Source of the DNA: Astropecten irregularis
Taxonomy: Eukaryota; Echinodermata; Asteroidea; Paxillosida; Astropectinidae
DNA length: 64,000 bases
NCBI GenBank assembly: GCA_963971285.1
Contig: OZ020244.1
Coordinates: 12,214,001-12,278,000 of the forward strand
Direction of reading: 5' to 3'
The position numbers and the translations under genes are program-made. Of the stretch, positions 17,201-30,289 are shown in pieces. The notes beneath the pieces were generated by a model. That model was not told the DNA's origin. It saw only the letters and a list, made by a program, of their open reading frames with translations, and ran no database searches. Numbering within the stretch: the first letter of the stretch is position 1; each line of letters opens with the position of its first letter.

Positions 17201-20200
17201 AAAGATACCATCTTTCGTTCACTAGTTATCGTTAAAATAACTTTAATGACCCAAATATTCAATAAATCATAAGAAATCGGAGGATGACGTCATGATGACG
17301 TCATTGCAATTTTTTGATATAACACTTCCCGACTTAGACACGTACCAAGTTTCCACTCAGTCGAACCAAGGGTTCGCTCATAATTGGCATGCGAAGTTTG
17401 GCCATTTATGGCACTGTCACGTGACCCATGATGACGTCATGATGACGAAATTGTTCGGCACACATCCGCACTATAGGGACTTTGTTTTGACCAAGTTTGG
17501 CTGATATTGGCTGTTTAAAACTAAACAAAGTGGGGTGTAGAAAGTCTGTGCACAAGCCTATGACAGAACAAAAAGAAAAGCTTTTCGCTTCCGCGAAAAA
17601 GCCAAAAATACAAGTTTTCGAACGTTGAGGGCGTCTTACCAATTTTCGTTTGCAGTCCGGAGAAGACTTGCCGGCGTGCATTTTCTGAACAAGTCATGCA
17701 ACGCAGGGCTCCCCAAATGCCTTGTATTATGTTTAGGGTATACACAAAATGTATGAGCTGGCGAACAGAATTGGGCCTATATGCAAGTCTTGTCCCGGTA
17801 ATGAAGATGCGCGCATACCGTAAAGTTAGAATTTGCTAGAGATAAAGAAAGCTTACAATTTTCATAAAATCGTAAAAAATTCAATCAAGATGCCGTCGTG
17901 TCGCCGTTTCACATTTAGCATCCCGGACACACATACTTAATACCCACTAATTTTCATGACGATCGGACAATGTCTTCATGACGATCGGCCTATCGGCTAT
18001 TGTGTTACCAAAATCTCATTTTGATGACTTATGATGACGTCACAGTATTTTGCTCCGAAAATGTTGATCTCTGTTGCACATTTAAGAATTACAAAAAGAA
18101 TTTTAAAGATACCATCTTTCGTTCACTAGTTATCGTTAAAATAACTTTAATGACCCAAATATTCAATAAATCATAAGAAATCGGAGGATGACGTCATGAT
18201 GACGTCATTGCAATTTTTTGATATAACACTTCCCGACTTAGACACGTACCAAGTTTCCACTCAGTCGAACCAAGGGTTCGCTCATAATTGGCATGCGAAG
18301 TTTGGCCATTTATGGCACTGTCACGTGACCCATGATGACGTCATGATGACGAAATTGTTCGGCACACATCCGCACTATAGGGACTTTGTTTTGACCAAGT
18401 TTGGCTGATATTGGCTGTTTAAAACTAAACAAAGTGGGGTGTAGAAAGTCTGTGCACAAGCCTATGACAGAACAAAAAGAAAAGCTTTTCGCTTCCGCGA
18501 AAAAGCCAAAAATACAAGTTTTCGAACGTTGAGGGCGTCTTACCAATTTTCGTTTGCAGTCCGGAGAAGACTTGCCGGCGTGCATTTTCTGAACAAGTCA
18601 TGCAACGCAGGGCTCCCCAAATGCCTTGTATTATGTTTAGGGTATACACAAAATGTATGAGCTGGCGAACAGAATTGGGCCTATATGCAAGTCTTGTCCC
18701 GGTAATGAAGATGCGCGCATACCGTAAAGTTAGAATTTGCTAGAGATAAAGAAAGCTTACAATTTTCATAAAATCGTAAAAAATTCAATCAAGATGCCGT
18801 CGTGTCGCCGTTTCACATTTCGCATCCCGGACACACATACTTAATACCCACTAATTTTCATGACGATCGGACAATGTCTTCATGACGATCGGCCTATCGG
18901 CTATTGTGTTACCAAAATCTCATTTTGATGACTTATGATGACGTCACAGTATTTTGCTCCGAAAATGTTGATCTCTGTTGCACATTTAAGAATTACAAAA
19001 AGAATTTTAAAGATACCATCTTTCGTTCACTAGTTATCGTTAAAATAACTTTAATGACCCAAATATTCAATAAATCATAAGAAATCGGAGGATGACGTCA
19101 TGATGACGTCATTGCAATTTTTTGATATAACACTTCCCGACTTAGACACGTACCAAGTTTCCACTCAGTCGAACCAAGGGTTCGCTCATAATTGGCATGC
19201 GAAGTTTGGCCATTTATGGCACTGTCACGTGACCCATGATGACGTCATGATGACGAAATTGTTCGGCACACATCCGCACTATAGGGACTTTGTTTTGACC
19301 AAGTTTGGCTGATATTGGCTGTTTAAAACTAAACAAAGTGGGGTGTAGAAAGTCTGTGCACAAGCCTATGACAGAACAAAAAGAAAAGCTTTTCGCTTCC
19401 GCGAAAAAGCCAAAAATACAAGTTTTCGAACGTTGAGGGCGTCTTACCAATTTTCGTTTGCAGTCCGGAGAAGACTTGCCGGCGTGCATTTTCTGAACAA
19501 GTCATGCAACGCAGGGCTCCCCAAATGCCTTGTATTATGTTTAGGGTATACACAAAATGTATGAGCTGGCGAACAGAATTGGGCCTATATGCAAGTCTTG
19601 TCCCGGTAATGAAGATGCGCGCATACCGTAAAGTTAGAATTTGCTAGAGATAAAGAAAGCTTACAATTTTCATAAAATCGTAAAAAATTCAATCAAGATG
19701 CCGTCGTGTCGCCGTTTCACGTTTAGCATCCCGGACACACATACTTAATACCCACTAATTTTCATGACGATCGGACAATGTCTTCATGACGATCGGCCTA
19801 TCGGCTATTGTGTTACCAAAATCTCATTTTGATGACTTATGATGACGTCACAGTATTTTGCTCCGAAAATGTTGATCTCTGTTGCACATTTAAGAATTAC
19901 AAAAAGAATTTTAAAGATACCATCTTTCGTTCACTAGTTATCGTTAAAATAACTTTAATGACCCAAATATTCAATAAATCATAAGAAATCGGAGGATGAC
20001 GTCATGATGACGTCATTGCAATTTTTTGATATAACACTTCCCGACTTAGACACGTACCAAGTTTCCACTCAGTCGAACCAAGGGTTCGCTCATAATTGGC
20101 ATGCGAAGTTTGGCCATTTATGGCACTGTCACGTGACCCATGATGACGTCATGATGACGAAATTGTTCGGCACACATCCGCACTATAGGGACTTTGTTTT

Positions 20201-23027
20201 GACCAAGTTTGGCTGATATTGGCTGTTTAAAACTAAACAAAGTGGGGTGTAGAAAGTCTGTGCACAAGCCTATGACAGAACAAAAAGAAAAGCTTTTCGC
20301 TTCCGCGAAAAAGCCAAAAATACAAGTTTTCGAACGTTGAGGGCGTCTTACCAATTTTCGTTTGCAGTCCGGAGAAGACTTGCCGGCGTGCATTTTCTGA
20401 ACAAGTCATGCAACGCAGGGCTCCCCAAATGCCTTGTATTATGTTTAGGGTATACACAAAATGTATGAGCTGGCGAACAGAATTGGGCCTATATGCAAGT
20501 CTTGTCCCGGTAATGAAGATGCGCGCATACCGTAAAGTTAGAATTTGCTAGAGATAAAGAAAGCTTACAATTTTCATAAAATCGTAAAAAATTCAATCAA
20601 GATGCCGTCGTGTCGCCGTTTCACATTTAGCATCCCGGACACACATACTTAATACCCACTAATTTTCATGACGATCGGACAATGTCTTCATGACGATCGG
20701 CCTATCGGCTATTGTGTTACCAAAATCTCATTTTGATGACTTATGATGACGTCAAAGTATTTTGCTCCGAAAATGTTGATCTCTGTTGCACATTTAAGAA
20801 TTACAAAAAGAATTTTAAAGATACCATCTTTCGTTCACTAGTTATCGTTAAAATAACTTTAATGACCCAAATATTCAATAAATCATAAGAAATCGGAGGA
20901 TGACGTCATGATGACGTCATTGCAATTTTTTGATATAACACTTCCCGACTTAGACACGTACCAAGTTTCCACTCAGTCGAACCAAGGGTTCGCTCATAAT
21001 TGGCATGCGAAGTTTGGCCATTTATGGCACTGTCACGTGACCCATGATGACGTCATGATGACGAAATTGTTCGGCACACATCCGCACTATAGGGACTTTG
21101 TTTTGACCAAGTTTGGCTGATATTGGCTGTTTAAAACTAAACAAAGTGGGGTGTAGAAAGTCTGTGCACAAGCCTATGACAGAACAAAAAGAAAAGCTTT
21201 TCGCTTCCGCGAAAAAGCCAAAAATACAAGTTTTCGAACGTTGAGGGCGTCTTACCAATTTTCGTTTGCAGTCCGGAGAAGACTTGCCGGCGTGCATTTT
21301 CTGAACAAGTCATGCAACGCAGGGCTCCCCAAATGCCTTGTATTATGTTTAGGGTATACACAAAATGTATGAGCTGGCGAACAGAATTGGGCCTATATGC
21401 AAGTCTTGTCCCGGTAATGAAGATGCGCGCATACCGTAAAGTTAGAATTTGCTAGAGATAAAGAAAGCTTACAATTTTCATAAAATCGTAAAAAATTCAA
21501 TCAAGATGCCGTCGTGTCGCCGTTTCACATTTAGCATCCCGGACACACATACTTAATACCCACTAATTTTCATGACGATCGGACAATGTCTTCATGACGA
21601 TCGGCCTATCGGCTATTGTGTTACCAAAATCTCATTTTGATGACTTATGATGACGTCACAGTATTTTGCTCCGAAAATGTTGATCTCTGTTGCACATTTA
21701 AGAATTACAAAAAGAATTTTAAAGATACCATCTTTCGTTCACTAGTTATCGTTAAAATAACTTTAATGACCCAAATATTCAATAAATCATAAGAAATCGG
21801 AGGATGACGTCATGATGACGTCATTGCAATTTTTTGATATAACACTTCCCGACTTAGACACGTACCAAGTTTCCACTCAGTCGAACCAAGGGTTCGCTCA
21901 TAATTGGCATGCGAAGTTTGGCCATTTATGGCACTGTCACGTGACCCATGATGACGTCATGATGACGAAATTGTTCGGCACACATCCGCACTATAGGGAC
22001 TTTGTTTTGACCAAGTTTGGCTGATATTGGCTGTTTAAAACTAAACAAAGTGGGGTGTAGAAAGTCTGTGCACAAGCCTATGACAGAACAAAAAGAAAAG
22101 CTTTTCGCTTCCGCGAAAAAGCCAAAAATACAAGTTTTCGAACGTTGAGGGCGTCTTACCAATTTCCGTTTGCAGTCCGGAGAAGACTTGCCGGCGTGCA
22201 TTTTCTGAACAAGTCATGCAACGCAGGGCTCCCCAAATGCCTTGTATTATGTTTAGGGTATACACAAAATGTATGAGCTGGCGAACAGAATTGGGCCTAT
22301 ATGCAAGTCTTGTCCCGGTAATGAAGATGCGCGCATACCGTAAAGTTAGAATTTGCTAGAGATAAAGAAAGCTTACAATTTTCATAAAATCGTAAAAAAT
22401 TCAATCAAGATGCCGTCGTGTCGCCGTTTCACATTTAGCATCCCGGACACACATACTTAATACCCACTAATTTTCATGACGATCGGACAATGTCTTCATG
22501 ACGATCGGCCTATCGGCTATTGTGTTACCAAAATCTCATTTTGATGACTTATGATGACGTCACAGTATTTTGCTCCGAAAATGTTGATCTCTGTTGCACA
22601 TTTAAGAATTACAAAAAGAATTTTAAAGATACCATCTTTCGTTCACTAGTTATCGTTAAAATAACTTTAATGACCCAAATATTCAATAAATCATAAGAAA
22701 TCGGAGGATGACGTCATGATGACGTCATTGCAATTTTTTGATATAACACTTCCCGACTTAGACACGTACCAAGTTTCCACTCAGTCGAACCAAGGGTTCG
22801 CTCATAATTGGCATGCGAAGTTTGGCCATTTATGGCACTGTCACGTGACCCATGATGACGTCATGATGACGAAATTGTTCGGCACACATCCGCACTATAG
22901 GGACTTTGTTTTGACCAAGTTTGGCTGATATTGGCTGTTTAAAACTAAACAAAGTGGGGTGTAGAAAGTCTGTGCACAAGCCTATGACAGAACAAAAAGA
23001 AAAGCTTTTCGCTTCCGCGAAAAAGCC
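11276..23027 (+). repeat. Uniform block of thirteen 904-bp monomers
   Basis: Monomers 3-15 all carry the short marker GTATTATG and are exactly 904 bp. Everywhere else in the window 904-bp monomers occur singly or at most in pairs. This block therefore amplified separately from a 904-bp founder. Confidence 0.9.
13084..20315 (+). repeat. Two copies of a 4-monomer higher-order repeat, 3,616 bp each
   Basis: After CCGTTTC, monomers 5-8 read ACGTTTAGC, ACATTTAGC, ACATTTCGC, ACGTTTAGC, and monomers 9-12 read the same series. Matching variants are 3,616 bp apart (13391 and 17007; 16103 and 19719; the TTTCGC pair near 15202 and 18818). The block border lies at 16699/16700. The marker set is small, so other phases of the same period are possible. 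Confidence 0.7.
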
Positions 23028-26000
23028 AAAAATACAAGTTTTCGAACGTTGAGGGCGTCTTACCAATTTCCGTTTGCAGTCCGGAGAAGACTTGCCGGCG
23101 TACATTTTCTGAACAAGTCATGCAACGCAGGGCTCCCCAAATGCCTTGAAATGAAATATGTTTAGGGTATACACAAAATGTATGAGCTGGCGAACAGAAT
23201 TCGGCCTATATGCAAGTCTTGTCCCGGTAATGAAGATGCGCGCATACCGTAAAGTTAGAATTTGCTAGAGATAAAGAAAGCTTACAATTTTCATAAAATC
23301 GTAAAAAATTCAATCAAGATGCCGTCGTGTCGCCGTTTCACATTTAGCATCCCGGACACACATACTTAATACCCACTAATTTTCATGACGATCGGACAAT
23401 GTCTTCATGACGATCGGCCTATCGGCTATTGTGTTACCAAAATCTCATTTTGATGACTTATGATGACGTCACAGTATTTTGCTCCGAAAATGTTGATCTC
23501 TGTTGCACATTTAAGAATTACAAAAAGAATTTTAAAGATACCATCTTTCGTTCACTAGTTATCGTTAAAATAACTTTAATGACCCAAATATTCAATAAAT
23601 CATAAGAAATCGGAGGATGACGTCATGATGACGTCATTGCAATTTTTTGATATAACACTTCCCGACTTAGACACGTACCAAGTTTCCACTCAGTCGAACC
23701 AAGGGTTCGCTCATAATTGGCATGCGAAGTTTGGCCATTTATGGCACTGTCACGTGACCCATGATGACGTCATGATGACGAAATTGTTCGGCACACATCC
23801 GCACTATAGGGACTTTGTTTTGACCAAGTTTGGCTGATATTGGCTGTTTAAAACTAAACAAAGTGGGGTGTAGAAAGTCTGTGCACAAGCCTATGACAGA
23901 ACAAAAAGAAAAGCTTTTCGCTTCCGCGAAAAAGCCAAAAATACAAGTTTTCGAACGTTGAGGGCGTCTTACCAATTTTCGTTTGCAGTCCGGAGAAGAC
24001 TTGCCGGCGTGCATTTTCTGAACAAGTCATGCAACGCAGGGCTCCCCAAATGCCTTGTATTATGTTTAGGGTATACACAAAATGTATGAGCTGGCGAACA
24101 GAATTGGGCCTATATGCAAGTCTTGTCCCGGTAATGAAGATGCGCGCATACCGTAAAGTTAGAATTTGCTAGAGATAAAGAAAGCTTACAATTTTCATAA
24201 AATCGTAAAAAATTCAATCAAGATGCCGTCGTGTCGCCGTTTCACATTTAGCATCCCGGACACACATACTTAATACCCACTAATTTTCATGACGATCGGA
24301 CAATGTCTTCATGACGATCGGCCTATCGGCTATTGTGTTACCAAAATCTCATTTTGATGACTTATGATGACGTCACAGTATTTTGCTCCGAAAATGTTGA
24401 TCTCTGTTGCACATTTAAGAATTACAAAAAGAATTTTAAAGATACCATCTTTCGTTCACTAGTTATCGTTAAAATAACTTTAATGACCCAAATATTCAAT
24501 AAATCATAAGAAATCGGAGGATGACGTCATGATGACGTCATTGCAATTTTTTGATATAACACTTCCCGACTTAGACACGTACCAAGTTTCCACTCAGTCG
24601 AACCAAGGGTTCGCTCATAATTGGCATGCGAAGTTTGGCCATTTATGGCACTGTCACGTGACCCATGATGACGTCATGATGACGAAATTGTTCGGCACAC
24701 ATCCGCACTATAGGGACTTTGTTTTGACCAAGTTTGGCTGATATTTGCTGTTTAAAACTAAACAAAGTGGGGTGTAGAAAGTCTGTGCACAAGCCTATGA
24801 CAGAACAAAAAGAAAAGCTTTTCGCTTCCGCGAAAAAGCCAAAAATACAAGTTTTCGAACGTTGAGGGCGTCTTACCAATTTCCGTTTGCAGTCCGGAGA
24901 AGACTTGCCGGCGTGCATTTTCTGAACAAGTCATGCAACGCAGGGCTCCCCAAATGCCTTGAAATGAAATATGTTTAGGGTATACACAAAATGTATGAGC
25001 TGGCGAACAGAATTGGGCCTATATGCAAGTCTTGTCCCGGTAATGAAGATGCGCGCATACCGTAAAGTTAGAATTTGCTAGAGATAAAGAAAGCTTACAA
25101 TTTTCATAAAATCGTAAAAAATTCAATCAAGATGCCGTCGTGTCGCCGTTTCACATTTAGCATCCCGGACACACATACTTAATACCCACTAATTTTCATG
25201 ACGATCGGACAATGTCTTCATGACGATCGGCCTATCGGCTATTGTGTTACCAAAATCTCATTTTGATGACTTATGATGACGTCAAAGTATTTTGCTCCGA
25301 AAATGTTGATCTCTGTTGCACATTTAAGAATTACAAAAAGAATTTTAAAGATACCATCTTTCGTTCACTAGTTATCGTTAAAATAACTTTAATGACCCAA
25401 ATATTCAATAAATCATAAGAAATCGGAGGATGACGTCATGATGACGTCATTGCAATTTTTTGATATAACACTTCCCGACTTAGACACGTACCAAGTTTCC
25501 ACTCAGTCGAACCAAGGGTTCGCTCATAATTGGCATGCGAAGTTTGGCCATTTATGGCACTGTCACGTGACCCATGATGACGTCATGATGACGAAATTGT
25601 TCGGCACACATCCGCACTATAGGGACTTTGTTTTGACCAAGTTTGGCTGATATTGGCTGTTTAAAACTAAACAAAGTGGGGTGTAGAAAGTCTGTGCACA
25701 AGCCTATGACAGAACAAAAAGAAAAGCTTTTCGCTTCCGCGAAAAAGCCAAAAATACAAGTTTTCGAACGTTGAGGGCGTCTTACCAATTTTCGTTTGCA
25801 GTCCGGAGAAGACTTGCCGGCGTGCATTTTCTGAACAAGTCATGCAACGCAGGGCTCCCCAAATGCCTTGTATTATGTTTAGGGTATACACAAAATGTAT
25901 GAGCTGGCGAACAGAATTGGGCCTATATGCAAGTCTTGTCCCGGTAATGAAGATGCGCGCATACCGTAAAGTTAGAATTTGCTAGAGATAAAGAAAGCTT

Positions 26001-29000
26001 ACAATTTTCATAAAATCGTAAAAAATTCAATCAAGATGCCGTCGTGTCGCCGTTTCACATTTAGCATCCCGGACACACATACTTAATACCCACTAATTTT
26101 TATGACGATCGGACAATGTCTTCATGACGATCGGCCTATCGGCTATTGTGTTACCAAAATCTCATTTTGATGACTTATGATGACGTCACAGTATTTTGCT
26201 CCGAAAATGTTGATCTCTGTTGCACATTTAAGAATTACAAAAAGAATTTTAAAGATACCATCTTTCGTTCACTAGTTATCGTTAAAATAACTTTAATGAC
26301 CCAAATATTCAATAAATCATAAGAAATCGGAGGATGACGTCATGATGACGTCATTGCAATTTTTTGATATAACACTTCCCGACTTAGACACGTACCAAGT
26401 TTCCACTCAGTCGAACCAAGGGTTCGCTCATAATTGGCATGCGAAGTTTGGCCATTTATGGCACTGTCACGTGACCCATGATGACGTCATGATGACGAAA
26501 TTGTTCGGCACACATCCGCACTATAGGGACTTTGTTTTGACCAAGTTTGGCTGATATTGGCTGTTTAAAACTAAACAAAGTGGGGTGTAGAAAGTCTGTG
26601 CACAAGCCTATGACAGAACAAAAAGAAAAGCTTTTCGCTTCCGCGAAAAAGCCAAAAATACAAGTTTTCGAACGTTGAGGGCGTCTTACCAATTTTCGTT
26701 TGCAGTCCGGAGAAGACTTGCCGGCGTGCATTTTCTGAACAAGTCATGCAACGCAGGGCTCCCCAAATGCCTTGAAATGAAATATGTTTAGGGTATACAC
26801 AAAATGTATGAGCTGGCGAACAGAATTGGGCCTATATGCAAGTCTTGTCCCGGTAATGAAGATGCGCGCATACCGTTAAGTTAGAATTTGCTAGAGATAA
26901 AGAAAGCTTACAATTTTCATAACATCGTAAAAAATTCAATCAAGATGCCGTCGTGTCGCCGTTTCACATTTAGCATCCCGGACACACATACTTAATACCC
27001 ACTAATTTTCATGACGATCGGACAATGTCTTCATGACGATCGGCCTATCGGCTATTGTGTTACCAAAATCTCATTTTGATGACTTATGATGACGTCACAG
27101 TATTTTGCTCCGCAAATGTTGATCTCTGTTGCACATTTAAGAATTACAAAAAGAATTTTAAAGATACCATCTTTCGTTCACTAGTTATCGTTAAAATAAC
27201 TTTAATGACCCAAATATTCAATAAATCATAAGAAATCGGAGGATGACGTCATGATGACGTCATTGCAATTTTTTGATATAACACTTCCCGACTTAGACAC
27301 GTACCAAGTTTCCACTCAGTCGAACCAAGGGTTCGCTCATAATTGGCATGCGAAGTTTGGCCATTTATGGCACTGTCACGTGACCCATGATGACGTCATG
27401 ATGACGAAATTGTTCGGCACACATCCGCACTATAGGGACTTTGTTTTGACCAAGTTTGGCTGATATTGGCTGTTTAAAACTAAACAAAGTGGGGTGTAGA
27501 AAGTCTGTGCACAAGCCTATGACAGAACAAAAAGAAAAGCTTTTTGCTTCCGCGAAAAAGCCAAAAATACAAGTTTTCGAACGTTGAGGGCGTCTTACCA
27601 ATTTTCGTTTGCAGTCCGGAGAAGACTTGCCGGCGTGCATTTTCTGAACAAGTCATGCAACGCAGGGCTCCCCAAATGCCTTGAAATGAAATATGTTTAG
27701 GGTATACACAAAATGTATGAGCTGGCGAACAGAATTGGGCCTATATGCAAGTCTTGTCCCGGTAATGAAGATGCGCGCATACCGTAAAGTTAGAATTTGC
27801 TAGAGATAAAGAAAGCTTACAATTTTCATAAAATCGTAAAAAATTCAATCAAGATGCCGTCGTGTCGCCGTTTCACATTTAGCATCCCGGACACACATAC
27901 TTAATACCCACTAATTTTTATGACGATCGGACAATGTCTTCATGACGATCGGCCTATCGGCTATTGTGTTACCAAAATCTCATTTTGATGACTTATGATG
28001 ACGTCACAGTATTTTGCTCCGAAAATGTTGATCTCTGTTGCACATTTAAGAATTACAAAAAGAATTTTAAAGATACCATCTTTCGTTCACTAGTTATCGT
28101 TAAAATAACTTTAATGACCCAAATATTCAATAAATCATAAGAAATCGGAGGATGACGTCATGATGACGTCATTGCAATTTTTTGATATAACACTTCCCGA
28201 CTTAGACACGTACCAAGTTTCCACTCAGTCGAACCAAGGGTTCGCTCATAATTGGCATGCGAAGTTTGGCCATTTATGGCACTGTCACGTGACCCATGAT
28301 GACGTCATGATGACGAAATTGTTCGGCACACATCCGCACTATAGGGACTTTGTTTTGACCAAGTTTGGCTGATATTGGCTGTTTAAAACTAAACAAAGTG
28401 GGGTGTAGAAAGTCTGTGCACAAGCCTATGACAGAACAAAAAGAAAAGCTTTTCGCTTCCGCGAAAAAGCCAAAAATACAAGTTTTCGAACGTTGAGGGC
28501 GTCTTACCAATTTTCGTTTGCAGTCCGGAGAAGACTTGCCGGCGTGCATTTTCTGAACAAGTCATGCAACGCAGGGCTCCCCAAATGCCTTGAAATGAAA
28601 TATGTTTAGGGTATACACAAAATGTATGAGCTGGCGAACAGAATTGGGCCTATATGCAAGTCTTGTCCCGGTAATGAAGATGCGCGCATACCGTAAAGTT
28701 AGAATTTGCTAGAGATAAAGAAAGCTTACAATTTTCATAAAATCGTAAAAAATTCAATCAAGATGCCGTCGTGTCGCCGTTTCACATTTAGCATCCCGGA
28801 CACACATACTTAATACCCACTAATTTTTATGACGATCGGACAATGTCTTCATGACGATCGGCCTATCGGCTATTGTGTTACCAAAATCTCATTTTGATGA
28901 CTTATGATGACGTCACAGTATTTTGCTCCGAAAATGTTGATCTCTGTTGCACATTTAAGAATTACAAAAAGAATTTTAAAGATACCATCTTTCGTTCACT

Positions 29001-30289
29001 AGTTATCGTTAAAATAACTTTAATGACCCAAATATTCAATAAATCATAAGAAATCGGAGGATGACGTCATGATGACGTCATTGCAATTTTTTGATATAAC
29101 ACTTCCCGACTTAGACACGTACCAAGTTTCCACTCAGTCGAACCAAGGGTTCGCTCATAATTGGCATGCGAAGTTTGGCCATTTATGGCACTGTCACGTG
29201 ACCCATGATGACGTCATGATGACGAAATTGTTCGGCACACATCCGCACTATAGGGACTTTGTTTTGACCAAGTTTGGCTGATATTGGCTGTTTAAAACTA
29301 AACAAAGTGGGGTGTAGAAAGTCTGTGCACAAGCCTATGACAGAACAAAAAGAAAAGCTTTTCGCTTCCGCGAAAAAGCCAAAAATACAAGTTTTCGAAC
29401 GTTGAGGGCGTCTTACCAATTTTCGTTTGCAGTCCGGAGAAGACTTGCCGGCGTGCATTTTCTGAACAAGTCATGCAACGCAGGGCTCCCCAAATGCCTT
29501 GAAATGAAATATGTTTAGGGTATACACAAAATGTATGAGCTGGCGAACAGAATTGGGCCTATATGCAAGTCTTGTCCCGGTAATGAAGATGCGCGCATAC
29601 CGTAAAGTTAGAATTTGCTAGAGATAAAGAAAGCTTACAATTTTCATAAAATCGTAAAAAATTCAATCAAGATGCCGTCGTGTCGCCGTTTCACATTTAG
29701 CATCCCGGACACACATACTTAATACCCACTAATTTTTATGACGATCGGACAATGTCTTCATGACGATCGGCCTATCGGCTATTGTGTTACCAAAATCTCA
29801 TTTTGATGACTTATGATGACGTCACAGTATTTTGCTCCGAAAATGTTGATCTCTGTTGCACATTTAAGAATTACAAAAAGAATTTTAAAGATACCATCTT
29901 TCGTTCACTAGTTATCGTTAAAATAACTTTAATGACCCAAATATTCAATAAATCATAAGAAATCGGAGGATGACGTCATGATGACGTCATTGCAATTTTT
30001 TGATATAACACTTCCCGACTTAGACACGTACCAAGTTTCCACTCAGTCGAACCAAGGGTTCGCTCATAATTGGCATGCGAAGTTTGGCCATTTATGGCAC
30101 TGTCACGTGACCCATGATGACGTCATGATGACGAAATTGTTCGGCACACATCCGCACTATAGGGACTTTGTTTTGACCAAGTTTGGCTGATATTGGCTGT
30201 TTAAAACTAAACAAAGTGGGGTGTAGAAAGTCTGTGCACAAGCCTATGACAGAACAAAAAGAAAAGCTTTTCGCTTCCGCGAAAAAGCC
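23028..30289 (+). repeat. Mixed 904/909 block, monomers 16-23
   Basis: Lengths run 909, 904, 909, 904, then four 909s. Monomer 18 shares the rare GACGTCAAAG variant (25281) with monomer 13 (20751), 4,530 bp or five monomers away. Monomer 20 introduces CCGTTAAG and AACATCG, markers that recur to the right. Confidence 0.7.
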
